A stretch of DNA of 64,000 bases. Source: Anthoceros angustus (lineage: Eukaryota > Streptophyta > Anthocerotopsida > Anthocerotales > Anthocerotaceae). The position numbers were made by a program, and so were the translations under genes. Location: positions 1-64,000 of the forward strand of contig VJWM01000226.1 in NCBI GenBank assembly GCA_010909165.1. Direction: 5' to 3'. Below the pieces are notes generated by a model. The model saw only the letters and a list, made by a program, of their open reading frames with translations. It did no database searches and was not told the DNA's origin. Every line of letters starts with the position of its first letter. Position 1 is the stretch's first letter. This document shows positions 45,004 through 56,092 of this stretch, in pieces.

Positions 45004-47796
45004 ATGGCATTCGCAAGAAGTGGACCCCGAGTGGTCAACTTTGGGAACAGGAGGATGAGGGGAAGGACCCAGCCGACCAGGCTATTGGCCCTTGTGGGTT
45101 TTTTGGTTGCGGGATTTGTGTTATGGCGGATATTGCTGGGTGTTTCTTCCAGAGCAGTGTCTCGGAACTCAGCGGCAGACCTGGATGGATCCGGGTTGGG
45201 GGAAGTGTGTGATCGCAGGCAGTACCCTGCGGTGTGGGAGTTGAGAGGGGACCAGCTTACGGTTTTGATCAACGGGTTTGCTGAAGAACGGCTTCCCCTT
45301 CTGCAGTCGCATGTGAGATTCTTCTCTTCTTTCCCGATTGTGCATGCCGTGTTCATTTTGTGGGGGAATGTCTCCACTCCAGATTCGGTGCTTGATGAAG
45401 TGGAGTTCACCAGCGTGGGGGCTCCCATATATGTGGTGAGGCAGCGTTCTTTGAGCTTGAACCATCGGTTTCTTCCCAGACCCTACATCAAGACCCGGGC
45501 TGTGATGATATGTGACGATGACATCACGGTGGATGGAGATAGTTTGGAGTTCTCTTTCCGGACCTGGATGAACAATCAGAAGCAGATTGTGGGGTTTTTT
45601 CCCAGAGCGCATTCGTATCAGCTGGACAGCAACGGTTGGATATATACCAAGCTGCCGAACCAGTATTCCATCATGCTTACGAAGCTCATGATTCTGGCCA
45701 CAGAGTACTTGTTTCTCTACACTTGCAACATGCCACAGGGTGTGCGGGAGTATGTGGATCAGGGGATGAACTGTGAGGATCTGGCCATGAATTTTGTCGT
45801 CTCCAACCACAGCGGCTTGGGTCCTTTGCTTGTAGAGGGCAAGCCTCGGGACTGGGGAGACACGAGGAATTCGGCTGGGGAGATGAGCAACATAGGGTTG
45901 AGTGCAAGAGCAGGACATAGGAAGAACCGTGGAGACTGCATAACTGCTTTCCACAGGTTGTGGGGTGGGATGGAGCTCAAGTTCAGCTATGGCAAGATGT
46001 CTCCGTACAAGGAGGAGCAGGCTTTGTGTGACAAGTATGGTTATCTCATCAACTGCGATGAACCTGTAGCCTCCAAACGGCATGCTCAACGGCTTGCAGG
46101 AAAGAATTTGGTCGCTGTTAAGGACAAGTATGCATTTGTGACTGTCCTGTCTAGCAGGAAGCAATTCAACTCATCAGTGGTTTTGGCTCAATCTCTGAGC
46201 AGTTTGGGCAGTGTCCATGATATTGTCCTCCTCCTGCACCCGTCTACTGGAATAAATTTAAGGGATAGTATATTGGAACAGCATTATGATGTGGTGAGGA
46301 AGATGAAACACGCCAATGTTCCAGTGGGTTTCCATGCACTCAATACCTTGCTTCTGAGCGACTATGCTAAGGTTGTGTACATCCATGTCGAGTCGCTTAT
46401 CCTTCAAAATCTCGATCACCTATTCAACCTTGCGGAGCCAGCTGCAGCTCCCCATATTTCCTTCCCTGGTCAGTTTGACACAAGCTTGCTTGTGTTGAAG
46501 CCCTCTAAATTCACCTTCACCAAACTACTTGAATTAGTAGATGAACTTCCACTGCAGTCAAGGACCATGCACCACCTGCTTAATCTATTCTACAACAGCT
46601 GGTACCACATGTCCGCTGACCACAGACTCCCTGTACGGTACAATGCCCCAAAACTCTTCTCCACCCATCTGTCTGCATTGTCAGATATGTTTGGAGGTGT
46701 GAGCCGGACCTATAACATGCTAGGTACCCTTGCCTTAGTAAAGACTAGTAAGCCTCTGCTCACACAGATGTCGCAGGTTATGCAAGCTGACTGTGACAGG
46801 ACCGCATTCTGCAGGGCTTGGTTGGAGCTTTTCAACGATTTGAGAGGTAATGACCTCAATCCCCTTGTTAATACCACTGTCTCGTTACCACAGATGTCTT
46901 TGGTACCGGCTGCAAACACAACAGGGAATCTTATGTGGCCACCTAAGCCACATCCTCACCCAAAGAGGTGGTTCTCGGTTTCCTCAGTGGGGGCACAGTG
47001 CGGGAACAACTGCACCACAGCTATTGCCACCACCATGTGGGACGGTAGGCAGGGCATTTTTCTCCAAGGCTGGGCAGCATCTTTTGCTCGACACCACCCG
47101 CATGAAATGAGACGCCACACTTTGTTACTGGTCTCGTCCACTCTTGATGAGAGCACTTGGCAACCTTACAGTCACCTGTTTGACATGGTCCGAGTTGTGG
47201 ATCCTTTGGTGGCCAACGGCAGAGGCTCACAGATTGTTCTCCATCTGTGGAATCAGACTTATTTCAGCAAACTTGCTTATGTAGACCCCGGCTCCATATT
47301 CAAGGACAATTGTGTTTCCCTGTTCGACTATGGCAGTCCCTTGTCTGCCATTCCCAGCTCCTTCCCGCCTGATAGATTTTCAACCAGGCTAATGGTGGTC
47401 GAACCCAACGAGCAGACATTTTTGCAACTGGTGACCAAGTTGCGCAGCAGTGATGGGGGCCTAGAAGTGCAGGAGCTTCTGAACGTGCACTACAACGATT
47501 GGTATCAGCAGCCATCCTTGCACCGCATTGCTCCCTGGTTCAGCAGAGATGTGAAGGCTGTGATCAGCGGGCTAGTGCCCGATGCCACAGCACCTGAATC
47601 CAAGATTTGGTGCTTTTCAGAATCCAAATATGATCACGAATGGCAGTCTCATCCTGCATTAGTCTCCCGGCTTGCAAAGCTGTGGGAAGAGGCTCTTTGC
47701 TCCCACCAGTGGGGACAAAAACTATCTCTGTGCGGGGTAGCGGATAGCGAAAAGGTTGAAGCCCCGACGGTGCCAGCCTCCTTTGAATTTATGTGA
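45004..47796 (+). CDS. GT64 (exostosin-like) glycosyltransferase fused to two GT8-like domains
   Basis: Single-exon ORF, 930 residues from the ATG at 45,004 (the preceding GTG at 45,001 is not a likely start). A signal anchor at residues about 27-47 (LLALVGFLVAGFVLWRILL) suggests a type II Golgi membrane protein. Residues about 85-330 form a GT64 domain like animal EXTL2 and plant GINT1/EPC1 relatives, with the metal-binding CDDD at about 170 and NCEDLAMNF at about 256. Residues about 373-560 resemble a glycogenin-type GT8 domain (YAFVTVLSSR, DYAKVVYIHVESLILQNLDHLF), but the usual D-x-D is HVES. Residues about 665-880 hold a second such domain (FSKLAYVDPGS), again without D-x-D. The GT64 part may be active and the GT8-like parts are probably not. 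The donor and acceptor are unknown. Confidence 0.85.
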   Translation: MAFARSGPRVVNFGNRRMRGRTQPTRLLALVGFLVAGFVLWRILLGVSSRAVSRNSAADLDGSGLGEVCDRRQYPAVWELRGDQLTVLINGFAEERLPLLQSHVRFFSSFPIVHAVFILWGNVSTPDSVLDEVEFTSVGAPIYVVRQRSLSLNHRFLPRPYIKTRAVMICDDDITVDGDSLEFSFRTWMNNQKQIVGFFPRAHSYQLDSNGWIYTKLPNQYSIMLTKLMILATEYLFLYTCNMPQGVREYVDQGMNCEDLAMNFVVSNHSGLGPLLVEGKPRDWGDTRNSAGEMSNIGLSARAGHRKNRGDCITAFHRLWGGMELKFSYGKMSPYKEEQALCDKYGYLINCDEPVASKRHAQRLAGKNLVAVKDKYAFVTVLSSRKQFNSSVVLAQSLSSLGSVHDIVLLLHPSTGINLRDSILEQHYDVVRKMKHANVPVGFHALNTLLLSDYAKVVYIHVESLILQNLDHLFNLAEPAAAPHISFPGQFDTSLLVLKPSKFTFTKLLELVDELPLQSRTMHHLLNLFYNSWYHMSADHRLPVRYNAPKLFSTHLSALSDMFGGVSRTYNMLGTLALVKTSKPLLTQMSQVMQADCDRTAFCRAWLELFNDLRGNDLNPLVNTTVSLPQMSLVPAANTTGNLMWPPKPHPHPKRWFSVSSVGAQCGNNCTTAIATTMWDGRQGIFLQGWAASFARHHPHEMRRHTLLLVSSTLDESTWQPYSHLFDMVRVVDPLVANGRGSQIVLHLWNQTYFSKLAYVDPGSIFKDNCVSLFDYGSPLSAIPSSFPPDRFSTRLMVVEPNEQTFLQLVTKLRSSDGGLEVQELLNVHYNDWYQQPSLHRIAPWFSRDVKAVISGLVPDATAPESKIWCFSESKYDHEWQSHPALVSRLAKLWEEALCSHQWGQKLSLCGVADSEKVEAPTVPASFEFM

Positions 47797-47935
47797 ATGG
47801 CAGGCCCTGTTCTCTGGGTACAAATTTTGAGTGCAAGTGACACAGAACTATACAGATAACTGAGCATCCAATTAAATAAGTGACGAGCGGCTCTGCAAAG
47901 GGCAACCAGCCATAACAGACCTGGCACATCCCTGC

Positions 47936-48226
47936 TTATCCATGGCACCGTTGGCTATGATAATATTGACTGTGGAAACCTCGTGCTATCTCATAGAGGG
48001 AATCCTTGTTTTCTAAAACTGCATTGCAACCTGGAAGAAGGTGGCAATTATCTGTTCCAAGGAACGTAGGCACCATTGAGCCACCCATGCAGATGTTAGC
48101 TAGTTTACCATGCTTGGACTTCCTGTGTTCCAGGTTCGGCCATACAAGAGTACGACAAAGAGTTGGAGCATCAACTTGCTTAGGACGAATGCAACCATCA
48201 GGGGTACGTAGCCCTGTCAAGGCCAT
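47936..48226 (-). CDS. Uncertain small ORF, 96 aa
   Basis: ATG at 48,226 with a stop at 47,936. The composition looks protein-like (MALTGLRTPDGCIRP at the N-terminus, several Cys and His) but no family is recognised. It may instead be 3' UTR of the gene at 48,906-49,801 or antisense trailer of the GT64 gene. Confidence 0.25.
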   Translation of the reverse strand: MALTGLRTPDGCIRPKQVDAPTLCRTLVWPNLEHRKSKHGKLANICMGGSMVPTFLGTDNCHLLPGCNAVLENKDSLYEIARGFHSQYYHSQRCHG

Positions 48227-48905
48227 TTCACGCGACACCGGCTGTCTCCTCTTCCCATGTCTAAGCCTAAGCAGTGCGTGAAGGTTACTGCCTAGTCCAT
48301 GAGAGAAGAATCAAGAAGAAAAAGAAGAAAAAAAAAAAACGAAAAAAACGAAACAAATGGCCATGTACCAAAGAGTGGGAAGAACGGATCTGTACCTTAA
48401 GCTCCAAGGCACGTGACCAGGTGCTCAGCCGCCACATCATTCCTCTCTACCGCTAAGTACTACTGAATCAAGCACAAGGTCACATGAGAGGGTACCAAAG
48501 CGTCAAAAGGAAGGCCAGTGCACTGCTACACCAATTCGCTCTGTATAGATTCACCCTAACCCTCTGAGTAGCGACGGAAAAAAGGATGGCAATACGTCCA
48601 TACCAGACCAGAAAAAAGCCAGGCAATTCAGTAGCAAGCGTCATACCCGTCCCTACAGCAGTAGCCTTCTTGAAAAGTGGCAAGGGCGGAAGACCTAGAC
48701 AGCGAGGTCACAAAAGGTGTTCAAAGGCATACATGAGGAAAGGAACCACACGAGCTTCATTGTTTTCACGCAGGAGAAAGCGAAGACAAGCAGCAGGTGT
48801 TGCCATTTGGTTCCCAGGAGAGAGGACTAAACTCCGTAGCTCTCAGTACAATTGGAAAGACAATGAATTCTCATGAGCAACAAAGCGCAGCGGCGGCAAC
48901 GTCAA
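48227..48905. other. Intergenic with A-rich low-complexity tract
   Basis: An aag/aaa-rich stretch at about 48,308-48,356 is simple sequence. The rest has no supported gene and is probably the 3' flank of the minus-strand gene. Confidence 0.45.
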
Positions 48906-49801
48906 TCAGTTCGCGACTGCATTCTTTGCCTTGCTATCCCGCAGACCGCCCCTGGGAGCGACGCCATTAACCTTCCCATCCTTCCTACCCCCTGTCTCCT
49001 CCACCTCTTCGGGCAGCCCCTCCGCCTCCTTATCATCCAGAATCTCGGACGGATCATCCTTCCTGTTCTTCCAGTAGTCGTCCAGATCCGAGTCCAGCGA
49101 CGAGGCGCCGAACTTCTTGTCCTTGAGCCTCCACTGGTCCAGATCCGCGTCCAGCGCCTCCTTGGTGAGATTCTTCTTCCCCCGGCCGCCGCCCCAGCCC
49201 TTGCCGCCCCGGCCCCTTCCCCGGCCCCGGCCGCGCCCCGGCCGAAGAAGCCCTGCGCCAGCGGCGGCCCGCAGGCCGCTTCAGAATCCCGCTCCTGCAC
49301 CCCGAGCGCCTGCGCGTGCTTCCCGCCCCGGCCCCAGCCGCGCCCCGGCCGAAGCCCTGCGCCAGCGGCGGCCCGCAGGCCGCTTCAGAATCCCGCCCCT
49401 GCACCCCGAGCGCCTGCGCGTGCTTCCCGCCCCGGCCCCGAAGCCCTGCCCTGCGCATACTGCTGCCCGTAGTGCTGCTGGTGCTGGTGGTGGTGAAGGT
49501 GCTGCCCCGGCGCTCGCAGCAAGCCCGGCCCGTAATTCCCCCCGCCTCGCCACGAAGAGTACGCCACCGCTGCGTGCCCGCCGTCGTCCTGGTAGAACAC
49601 TTGCCCCAGCCCCGCAGCTCGGTAGGCCGCTCCCCGGCCTCCCTCCCGGTGCATGTTCCTCCCTCGCCCGCTCCTCCCCAGCACCTTCCCCTCCTCAAAC
49701 AAATCCCGCTTCCGCTTCCACTGCTTGCTCTCGTCCTGCTGCCGTTCCTGCCCCGCTCTTGGAGCTCCCACCCTTTCACAAGATGCAGCAGCTCCTGCCA
49801 T
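48906..49801 (-). pseudogene. FoP/CHTOP-like Gly-Arg-rich RNA-export adaptor, frame broken
   Basis: The minus-strand ATG at 49,801 opens a frame rich in Gly, Arg, His and Gln. It reaches a stop inside a GC-rich 104-107 bp tandem duplication (about 49,231-49,440). The same register past the stop encodes RGRGRGRGGKGWGGGRGKK followed by LTKEALDADLDQW and SLDSDLDDYWKNRK, ending at a TGA (48,906-48,908). The 'LDADLD' repeats after an RGG stretch are the hallmark of the FoP-duplication/CHTOP C-terminal domain of nuclear mRNA-export adaptors (TREX-associated). The break may be a sequence error in the GC-rich duplication, an unrecognised short intron, or a real mutation. A divergent promoter with CHLD (49,802-50,377) is expected. 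Confidence 0.5.
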
Positions 49802-50377
49802 CAGCCCCGGGGAGGGAGAAGGCGACCGGCGCGATTTTCCTGACTTCCCGTCGTGTTCCTGATCACCTGTCGCCTCCCGTCGAAATCGTACCAGTCACCA
49901 CACAAGCCTCCTCCTCTGCATACGTACAGTATTTGCGTATTTCAGATGGCAAAGCGCAGAAATCAGGCCTGGGACGGAGGAGAACGGATGAACTGCGAAA
50001 ACAAGTTCAGGCCTAATTCCCCAGGTAGATAGGTACTTACTTATTATACCCTAACAATTTAGTTATCGCCCGTTATCGAGGTAGGGAATGCAAAGGCAAT
50101 AGAATTTCTGGTTCTTCTTCTGCCATTCGCGGCTCTTTTACCATGTGCTTTAATTGTGTTAGAAATCTCTTATCTCGCCACTTCGGTTCCGGAACATGGA
50201 GTCGTGTGATTCGCGGGCAAGTAACAGACTTCATGCGATTGGGAACCAAGAGGACAACAGGTTTAGAGGCGGCCGATATGTGCACGCCGGGCTTCGACTG
50301 GAGTGGGACATTATAGGCCGGGCGCTGGACCTTATCTCACCGGCAGCGGGGCGGGCTGAGTGTCGAGGGAGGGAGAC
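49802..50377. promoter_or_regulatory. Divergent intergenic region, FoP-like gene / CHLD
   Basis: 576 bases between two outward-facing starts. No core element could be assigned with confidence. Confidence 0.4.
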
Positions 50378-53300
50378 ATGGCGCAGGTGATGCAGGCTCC
50401 GAGCCTGATGCCGTCGATGGCGTCCGTTCCGATTGCCTCGTCTGCTGCTGCAGCTCATTTTGTGGGCGGCAGCAATGTGGGCGGAGCGGGAGGGATTCGG
50501 TGCGCCGTGAGCCTGCCCAACGCGTTCTGGGGCGCTGGGCTGGGGAGCGTTGGCAAGCGGCATGCTAGCTGCGAGGCTCGCGGGGATGGGGTGCGATGGC
50601 AGGTGGCGGTGGCGGTGGCTGCGGCTGCTGCGGTGGAGCGGAACGGGGCGGCCACCTCCCAGGCTGTGGAGGTGCGGAAGGACATGGACCAGACGTTTTA
50701 CGGCCGCCAGTTCTTCCCTCTTGCTGCTGTTGTTGGGCAGGTGAGGCGCGGTTGGCAACCTCTGCTTTGGGTTTTTGTAGAAATGAATTTCCAGGCCCCG
50801 GTGGATTCGGGGAGGGTTGTGGGGAGAGGAATTTGGGGCAGCGGCGGTTTTGGGTGCTTTGGGTTGGGATGATGGTGGGTTGGAAGTGATGGGAGGGAGG
50901 GCGTGGAATTTGCAGCGGGTGGATGGAATGCATTTTGAGGTTCAGGGTTTAAGTATTGAATGCCGTGGTTAAGGTTATGGTTTTCCCAGGATGGGTCAGT
51001 TTCAGGAAAATGTGAATGTGCTTCTTCTTGGTATTGATGTGCCAGGCACTTCATGCAGGATGCTATCAAAGCAGCTCTGCTGCTTGGGGCAGTTGACAGA
51101 TCGATAGGTGGGATTGCGATCTCAGGCAAGCGGGGCACAGCAAAGACTGTCATGGCTCGTGGCTTGCATGCTATTCTGCCCCCCATTGAGGTTGTGGTGG
51201 GCTCTATGGCAAATGCTGATCCCAAGTGCCCTGAAGAGTATGTTCTTGTTCTTGTCCTTTGTCATGTTGAACAGCAAGCCACTCACATTCTGACGCGGCG
51301 GATTTGCACGCATCATTTGATCTGCCCTACGTTGCTCTGAGCAGGTGGGAAGAAGGGCTGGCTGATACGCTACAGTACAATGAGGATGGCAGCATCAAGA
51401 CGGAGGTTATCAGGACTCCATTTATTCAGGTGCGGAAGGGAAGGCTGCTGGGAGGGTTGCACCTTGAGGCCAGACCTTGAGAGAGCTGATGATCTCCTTT
51501 CCGGTTTGCCAGATTCCACTTGGTGTGACCGAGGACCGTCTTATCGGGTCCGTGGACGTAGAAGAGTCCATCAGAACTGGAACTACAGTCTTCCAGCCAG
51601 GACTCCTTGCAGAGGCACACAGGGGAGTGCTGTATGTGGATGAGATCAACCTCCTGGACGACAGCATCAGCAACTTGCTGCTCAATGTGCTCACGGAAGG
51701 AGTGAATGTGGTGGAAAGAGAAGGAGTGAGCTTTAGGCATCCCTGCAAGCCCCTGCTCATTGCCACCTTCAACCCAGAGGAAGGATCTGTGAGGCCACAT
51801 CTTCTGGACCGCATTGCGATTAACTTGAGGTTGCAATGTTCTCCCTCCCGACCTCTCATGCGTGGAGACGTTTGAAAGTTGGTGTCTCTAACTAGCCTAT
51901 GTTTGTGTCCCAGTGCGGACGATACACTGGAATTTGACGACCGGGTGTCTGCAGTAGAGATCGCCACCCAGTTCCAGCAAAGTGCAAAGGACGTTCTGAA
52001 CGAGGTTGCTGAGGCCACTGATACCGTAAAGACGCAGGTGGGTTCTTGCCGAACTCTGCTGGTCCACTCATGGCATGGCTAGACAGTGGGTTTCTCATGT
52101 TTTCTCTCATGGCCTCTTGCAGGTCATTTTGGCAAGGGAGTGGCTGAAGGACGTGACTATCAGCTCGGAGCAGGTCAAGTATTTGGTGACAGAAGCAATC
52201 CGAGGCCGTTGTCAGGTATGGAAGGCATGGGAGGCTTTCATCATGTCCCTATTCTTCTTGTAGCTTGACCAACATGCTGCTTCTCCAAATTGTTCGTGGA
52301 AACTTTGCCGACACACTTCCTGCTCGTGGCAGGGGCATCGAGCAGAGCTCAGTGCTGTTCGGGTTGCAAAGGCACTAGCTGCATTAGAAGGACGAGATAG
52401 AGTAGGAGTTGACGATCTAAAGAAAGCTGTGAGACTCCTGCAACGTGGCTTTCGTTATCACCTGCTGTGTGCTGCTACTGTTTCTAGTCCTCACACAGTC
52501 ACGACTTCGGCATGCAGGTTGAGCTTGTCATCATCCCGAGATCCATTTTTGTAGACCCACCACCCGATCTACAAAACCAGCCACCACCACCACCGCCTCC
52601 CCCACCTCCTCAAAACCAGGACAAAGATGAAGATGAAAAGGAGGAGGAAGAAGTAGGTGCAAGACTGACTGTCGATGTTGCTGATGCGTAGCTCTGATGT
52701 CATCCTTGCCCCACATTCAACTCATGTTGTCACTGGTGCCGCAGGAAGATGAAGATGATGACGATCAAGAGGAGCAAGAACAGGAAATCCCAGAGGAGTT
52801 CATATTCGATGCTGAGGGTGGCCTGGTGGACCCCCAGCTGCTCTTCTTCGCTCAACAAGCTCAAAGGAGGAAGGGAAAAGCTGGAAGGGCCAAGAATGTG
52901 ATCTTCTCGGAGGACCGTGGCCGATACATAAAACCCATGCTTCCAAAGGTATGTAGTAACAACGTATCCACCCACTACTGGGATTGCGTTTCATCTCTTC
53001 CATGGTCGTCTGTTCCATCCTCACCTGCATCTTTGAACAGGGCCCTGTCAGGAGGCTGGCGGTTGATGCTACCTTGAGGGCGGCTGCACCATTCCAAAAA
53101 CTGAGGAGGCAGCGAGCAACTGAGAAAGGGCAGGCGAAGAGGGTGTACGTGGAGAACACTGACATGAGAGTGAAACGGATGGCCAGGAAGGCTGGGGCCT
53201 TGGTAAGTGAAGCTCCTTCCTTCCTTCCCTCCCTCTTGCTGTTTAATGACGCATGTTGCTTACCCCGGCACACAACTCTGCAGGTGGTGTTCGTTGTTGA

Positions 53301-54088
53301 TGCTAGTGGAAGCATGGCACTGAACAGAATGAACAACGCCAAAGGTGCAGCAATGCAGCTCCTCGCAGACAGCTACACCAGCAGGGACCAGGTGCCAAGC
53401 AACAAACTTCACCTCCAAGTTTCCCCGTCCACCAGGCTTGCCCACTTCATCTTTCACGCACATTCTTACATGATCCTGCATTTGCAGGTGTCCATCATAC
53501 CCTTCCGAGGAGATGCCGCGGAAGTTCTCCTCCCGCCGTCCCGGTCCATCGCCATGGCCAAGAAGAGGCTGGAGAGACTACCGTGCGGGGGAGGCTCCCC
53601 TCTGGCCCACGGCCTAAGCATGGCCGTGAGAGTAGGCCTGAACGCAGAGAAGAGTGGCGATGTCGGACGGGTCATGATCGTGGCCATCACCGACGGCCGA
53701 GCCAACGTCTCGGTGAAGAAGTCCAACGGGGATCCCGAAGCCATAGCTCCCGATGCCCCGAGGCCGACGCAACAGCAGCTCAAGGACGAAATCCTGGAGA
53801 TCGCTGGCAAGATCTTCAAAGCAGGAATGTCCCTGCTCGTCATCGACACGGAGAACAAGTTCATCTCTACGGGATTCGCCAAAGAGATAGCCCGAGTCGC
53901 CCAAGGTGCCTTCCCCTTTCTTTCCCTGTTCCCCTGCTACATCTGTCTCCCTTTCTTCTCATCCGAAACCCAAGCCAACCCCAAGCTGGCATGCCTGTGC
54001 AGGGAAATACTACTATCTTCCAAATGCATCCGACGCCGTGGTTGCAGCAGCCACCAAAGAGGCGCTGTCGGGCCTCAAGACCTCTTGA
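50378..54088 (+). CDS. CHLD: Magnesium-chelatase subunit D, plastid
   Basis: Thirteen exons: 50,378-50,740, 51,059-51,237, 51,345-51,429, 51,513-51,829, 51,914-52,037, 52,123-52,215, 52,333-52,428, 52,518-52,652, 52,745-52,948, 53,041-53,202, 53,284-53,391, 53,488-53,905 and 54,003-54,088. All are GT-AG and in phase, giving 789 residues with no frameshift. CHLD joins CHLI and CHLH to insert Mg into protoporphyrin IX, the first step committed to chlorophyll. An Ala/Ser-rich transit peptide (about 100 residues) precedes an AAA+ domain with a degenerate P-loop (GKRGTAKT) and [12 protein letters not shown] proline-rich then acidic linker (about residues 435-485) leads to a von Willebrand A domain with the MIDAS motif DASGS at about 592. 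The length is close to Arabidopsis CHLD. The first intron is the longest (318 nt). Confidence 0.96.
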
Positions 54089-54698
54089 AGCAACGAGTAC
54101 CAGTTGTAGATGCCGCTTATTCAGACTCCGGTTATTTGAACGTCGTTTATTCAGATATCTTCATTCGCTCACTCAGACGCCGTCTACAAACCTAGACGAC
54201 GCGTGTTTAGACGCTGCCAATCCTGACAGCCCATGGTGGTAGACGACTCGATATTAAAGCTACTTCTTGTGCAATAAGGAGTGGGCAGGATGTGTTGGTG
54301 AACAGGCGGCCGTCATGATTGCAGAGCGAATCGCTTACGCGTGCTATCGTCCAATACAGAGATCCCATCACATTGGAGCGGGCCGGGGAGGAGAGGCGAG
54401 TCGCAGGCCACTCGTTTGTCTTCCCGCGCAACTTGTCTTCGAAGCGGCTATCGCGGATCGTGATGCGATGAGCGCTCGGAATGCGCTGGCAGCGGGATGT
54501 GGCGGATCTGAGCTCGCGAATTGCACGTAGCAGGGAGGGAAGGAGCAGAAGGCTTGGATCGAGAGTGGATTGATCGCAGCAGCATCTGGAGCAGAAGAAG
54601 CAGCGGAAGCATCAAAGGCAGCAGCTGCAGGAGAAGCATCAAAGGCGGAAGCAGCATCAGAGGGAGCAGGAGCAGCGGCGGAAGAAGCAGAAGGAGCA
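54089..54698. other. Intergenic; CHLD 3' end and carrier 5' leader
   Basis: No ORF of note. From 54,570 the carrier frame is open upstream of its ATG and encodes an Ala/Glu-rich stretch, but it has no ATG and an in-frame TAG at 54,528, so it is read as 5' UTR. Confidence 0.5.
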
Positions 54699-55614
54699 AT
54701 GGGGGGAGGGGAGGTGGGGAAAGATCTGGCGGCGGGGACGGTGGCAGGGGCGGCGCAGCTGCTGGTCGGGCATCCCTTCGACACCATCAAGGTGAAGCTG
54801 CAGAGCCAGCCGCGGGCTCTGCCAGGGCAGGCGCCGCTGTACGCGGGGGCGATGGACGCGGTGCGGAAGACCGTGCAGGCGGAGGGCCCGCGGGGGCTGT
54901 ACAAGGGCATGGGGGCGCCGCTCGCAACCGTGGCCGTCTTCAACGCCGTGCTCTTCACGGCCAGGGGCCAGATGGAGGCCTTGCTGCGGGAGCAGCCCGG
55001 GGCTCCGCTCTCCGTCGGGCAGCAGGTAGTGGCGGGCGCGGGGCGGGGAGTGGCCGTCTCCTTCGTCGCCTGCCCCACGGAGCTCGTCAAGTGCCGCCTC
55101 CAGGCCCAGAGCGCGCTGCAGGAGTCTCCTCCGGGGCGCGGCCACAGCGACAGCCGCGCTGCAGCACTACGGCGGGCCGCTGGACGTGGTCCGCCATGTC
55201 CTGCGCGCCGAGGGCGGCGCCAGGGGCCTCTTCAAGGGCCTCGTCCCTACGCTGATGCGGGAAGTCCCGGGCAATGCCGCCATGTTCGGCGCCTACGAGG
55301 CCACCAAGCAGGTGCTGGCGGGGGGGAGGGACACCTCCGAGCTCGGCCGCGGGCAGCTGCTCACTGCCGGAGGCGTCGCGGGAGCCACCTTCTGGGCCGC
55401 CGTCTACCCCACCGACGTCGTCAAGAGCGTCCTGCAGGTGGATGACTTCCGCAATCCCAAGTACAAGGGCACGCTGGACGCCTTCAACAAGGTGTTCGCC
55501 ACCGAGGGGATCAAGGGGCTGTACCGAGGATTCGGCCCCGCCATGGCCAGGAGCGTGCCTGCTAATGCCGCCTGCTTCCTCGCCTACGAGATAGTCCGCT
55601 CCAGTTTGGGATGA
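54699..55614 (+). CDS. Mitochondrial carrier, BOU / acylcarnitine-carrier-like
   Basis: Intronless, about 304 residues from ATG 54,699. It has three carrier repeats with the signatures HPFDTIKVKLQ, CPTELVKCRLQ and YPTDVVKSVLQ (P-x-D/E-x-x-K/R) and the following G-rich halves, together six membrane spans of the inner mitochondrial membrane. Overall it is closest to the plant BOU (A BOUT DE SOUFFLE) group, reported to act in photorespiration as a glutamate carrier and once described as acylcarnitine-carrier-like. The frame is broken once. Between about 55,125 and 55,165, after LVKCRLQAQSALQ, one base must be removed to reach YGGPLDVVRHVLRAEGG. No GT-AG intron fits the gap, and the rest is perfectly conserved, so a one-base error in a G/C-rich run is most likely. 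Confidence 0.88.
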
Positions 55615-56092
55615 CTGCAGGCCTAGGGATGAGCATGGCTTTGTCTTCTACTTCCTGGGCTTCCTCTTCTTCTTCCTGCTGCTGCTGCTCCCTTGTGCTG
55701 TGCCCTAAAGAGGTGAACATGGTACAAGGTTTCGGCTCCTGCCCTGCAGCTTGCAAATTGCCTCTACTTAGGGTTCAGCCATTCCAGTCATCGAGGATGC
55801 CAAGCATTCGACAGATTTCCATGTCTGTTTGTATGTGTCGCCAAGCCGTTTTACAGAATTTGTGTCACAGCTGTACAGAAGTATGGAGCCTGCTCTTGGA
55901 CTGCTTCCTCTCTAGACTCTGCTGAAGCTAGACCTCCTAAGGCCCTGCTGATCTGACGCAGTGTGACGCTGTGCTGCATTACACCACCCTCTTTCTCCTC
56001 CAGGAGGAACGAGGAAGGAGGAAGCTCTGCCTGTTGCATCTGCTGCAGGATTCGTAGGGATGCGCAGTGGTGCTTGGAGAAAGCTGCTTGCT
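55615..56092. other. Convergent 3' flanks
   Basis: Between the plus-strand carrier and the minus-strand NTF2-like gene. Only short frames occur. It should contain both 3' UTRs. Confidence 0.5.

Noticed and set aside
45169-46164. 331-codon ORF antisense to the GT64 gene
   Set aside because: Mirror of a strongly supported coding sequence; no domain.
49117-50016. 299-codon Pro/Arg-rich plus-strand ORF
   Set aside because: Antisense to the Gly/Arg-rich FoP-like gene and caused by its GC-rich codons.
54570-54698. N-terminal extension of the carrier (Ala/Glu-rich)
   Set aside because: No in-frame ATG upstream and an in-frame stop at 54,528; carriers of this family start near the MGG...KDL segment.
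55100-55170. Intron to explain the carrier frameshift
   Set aside because: No GT...AG pair brackets the discrepant stretch, and BOU-type sequence is continuous on both sides.
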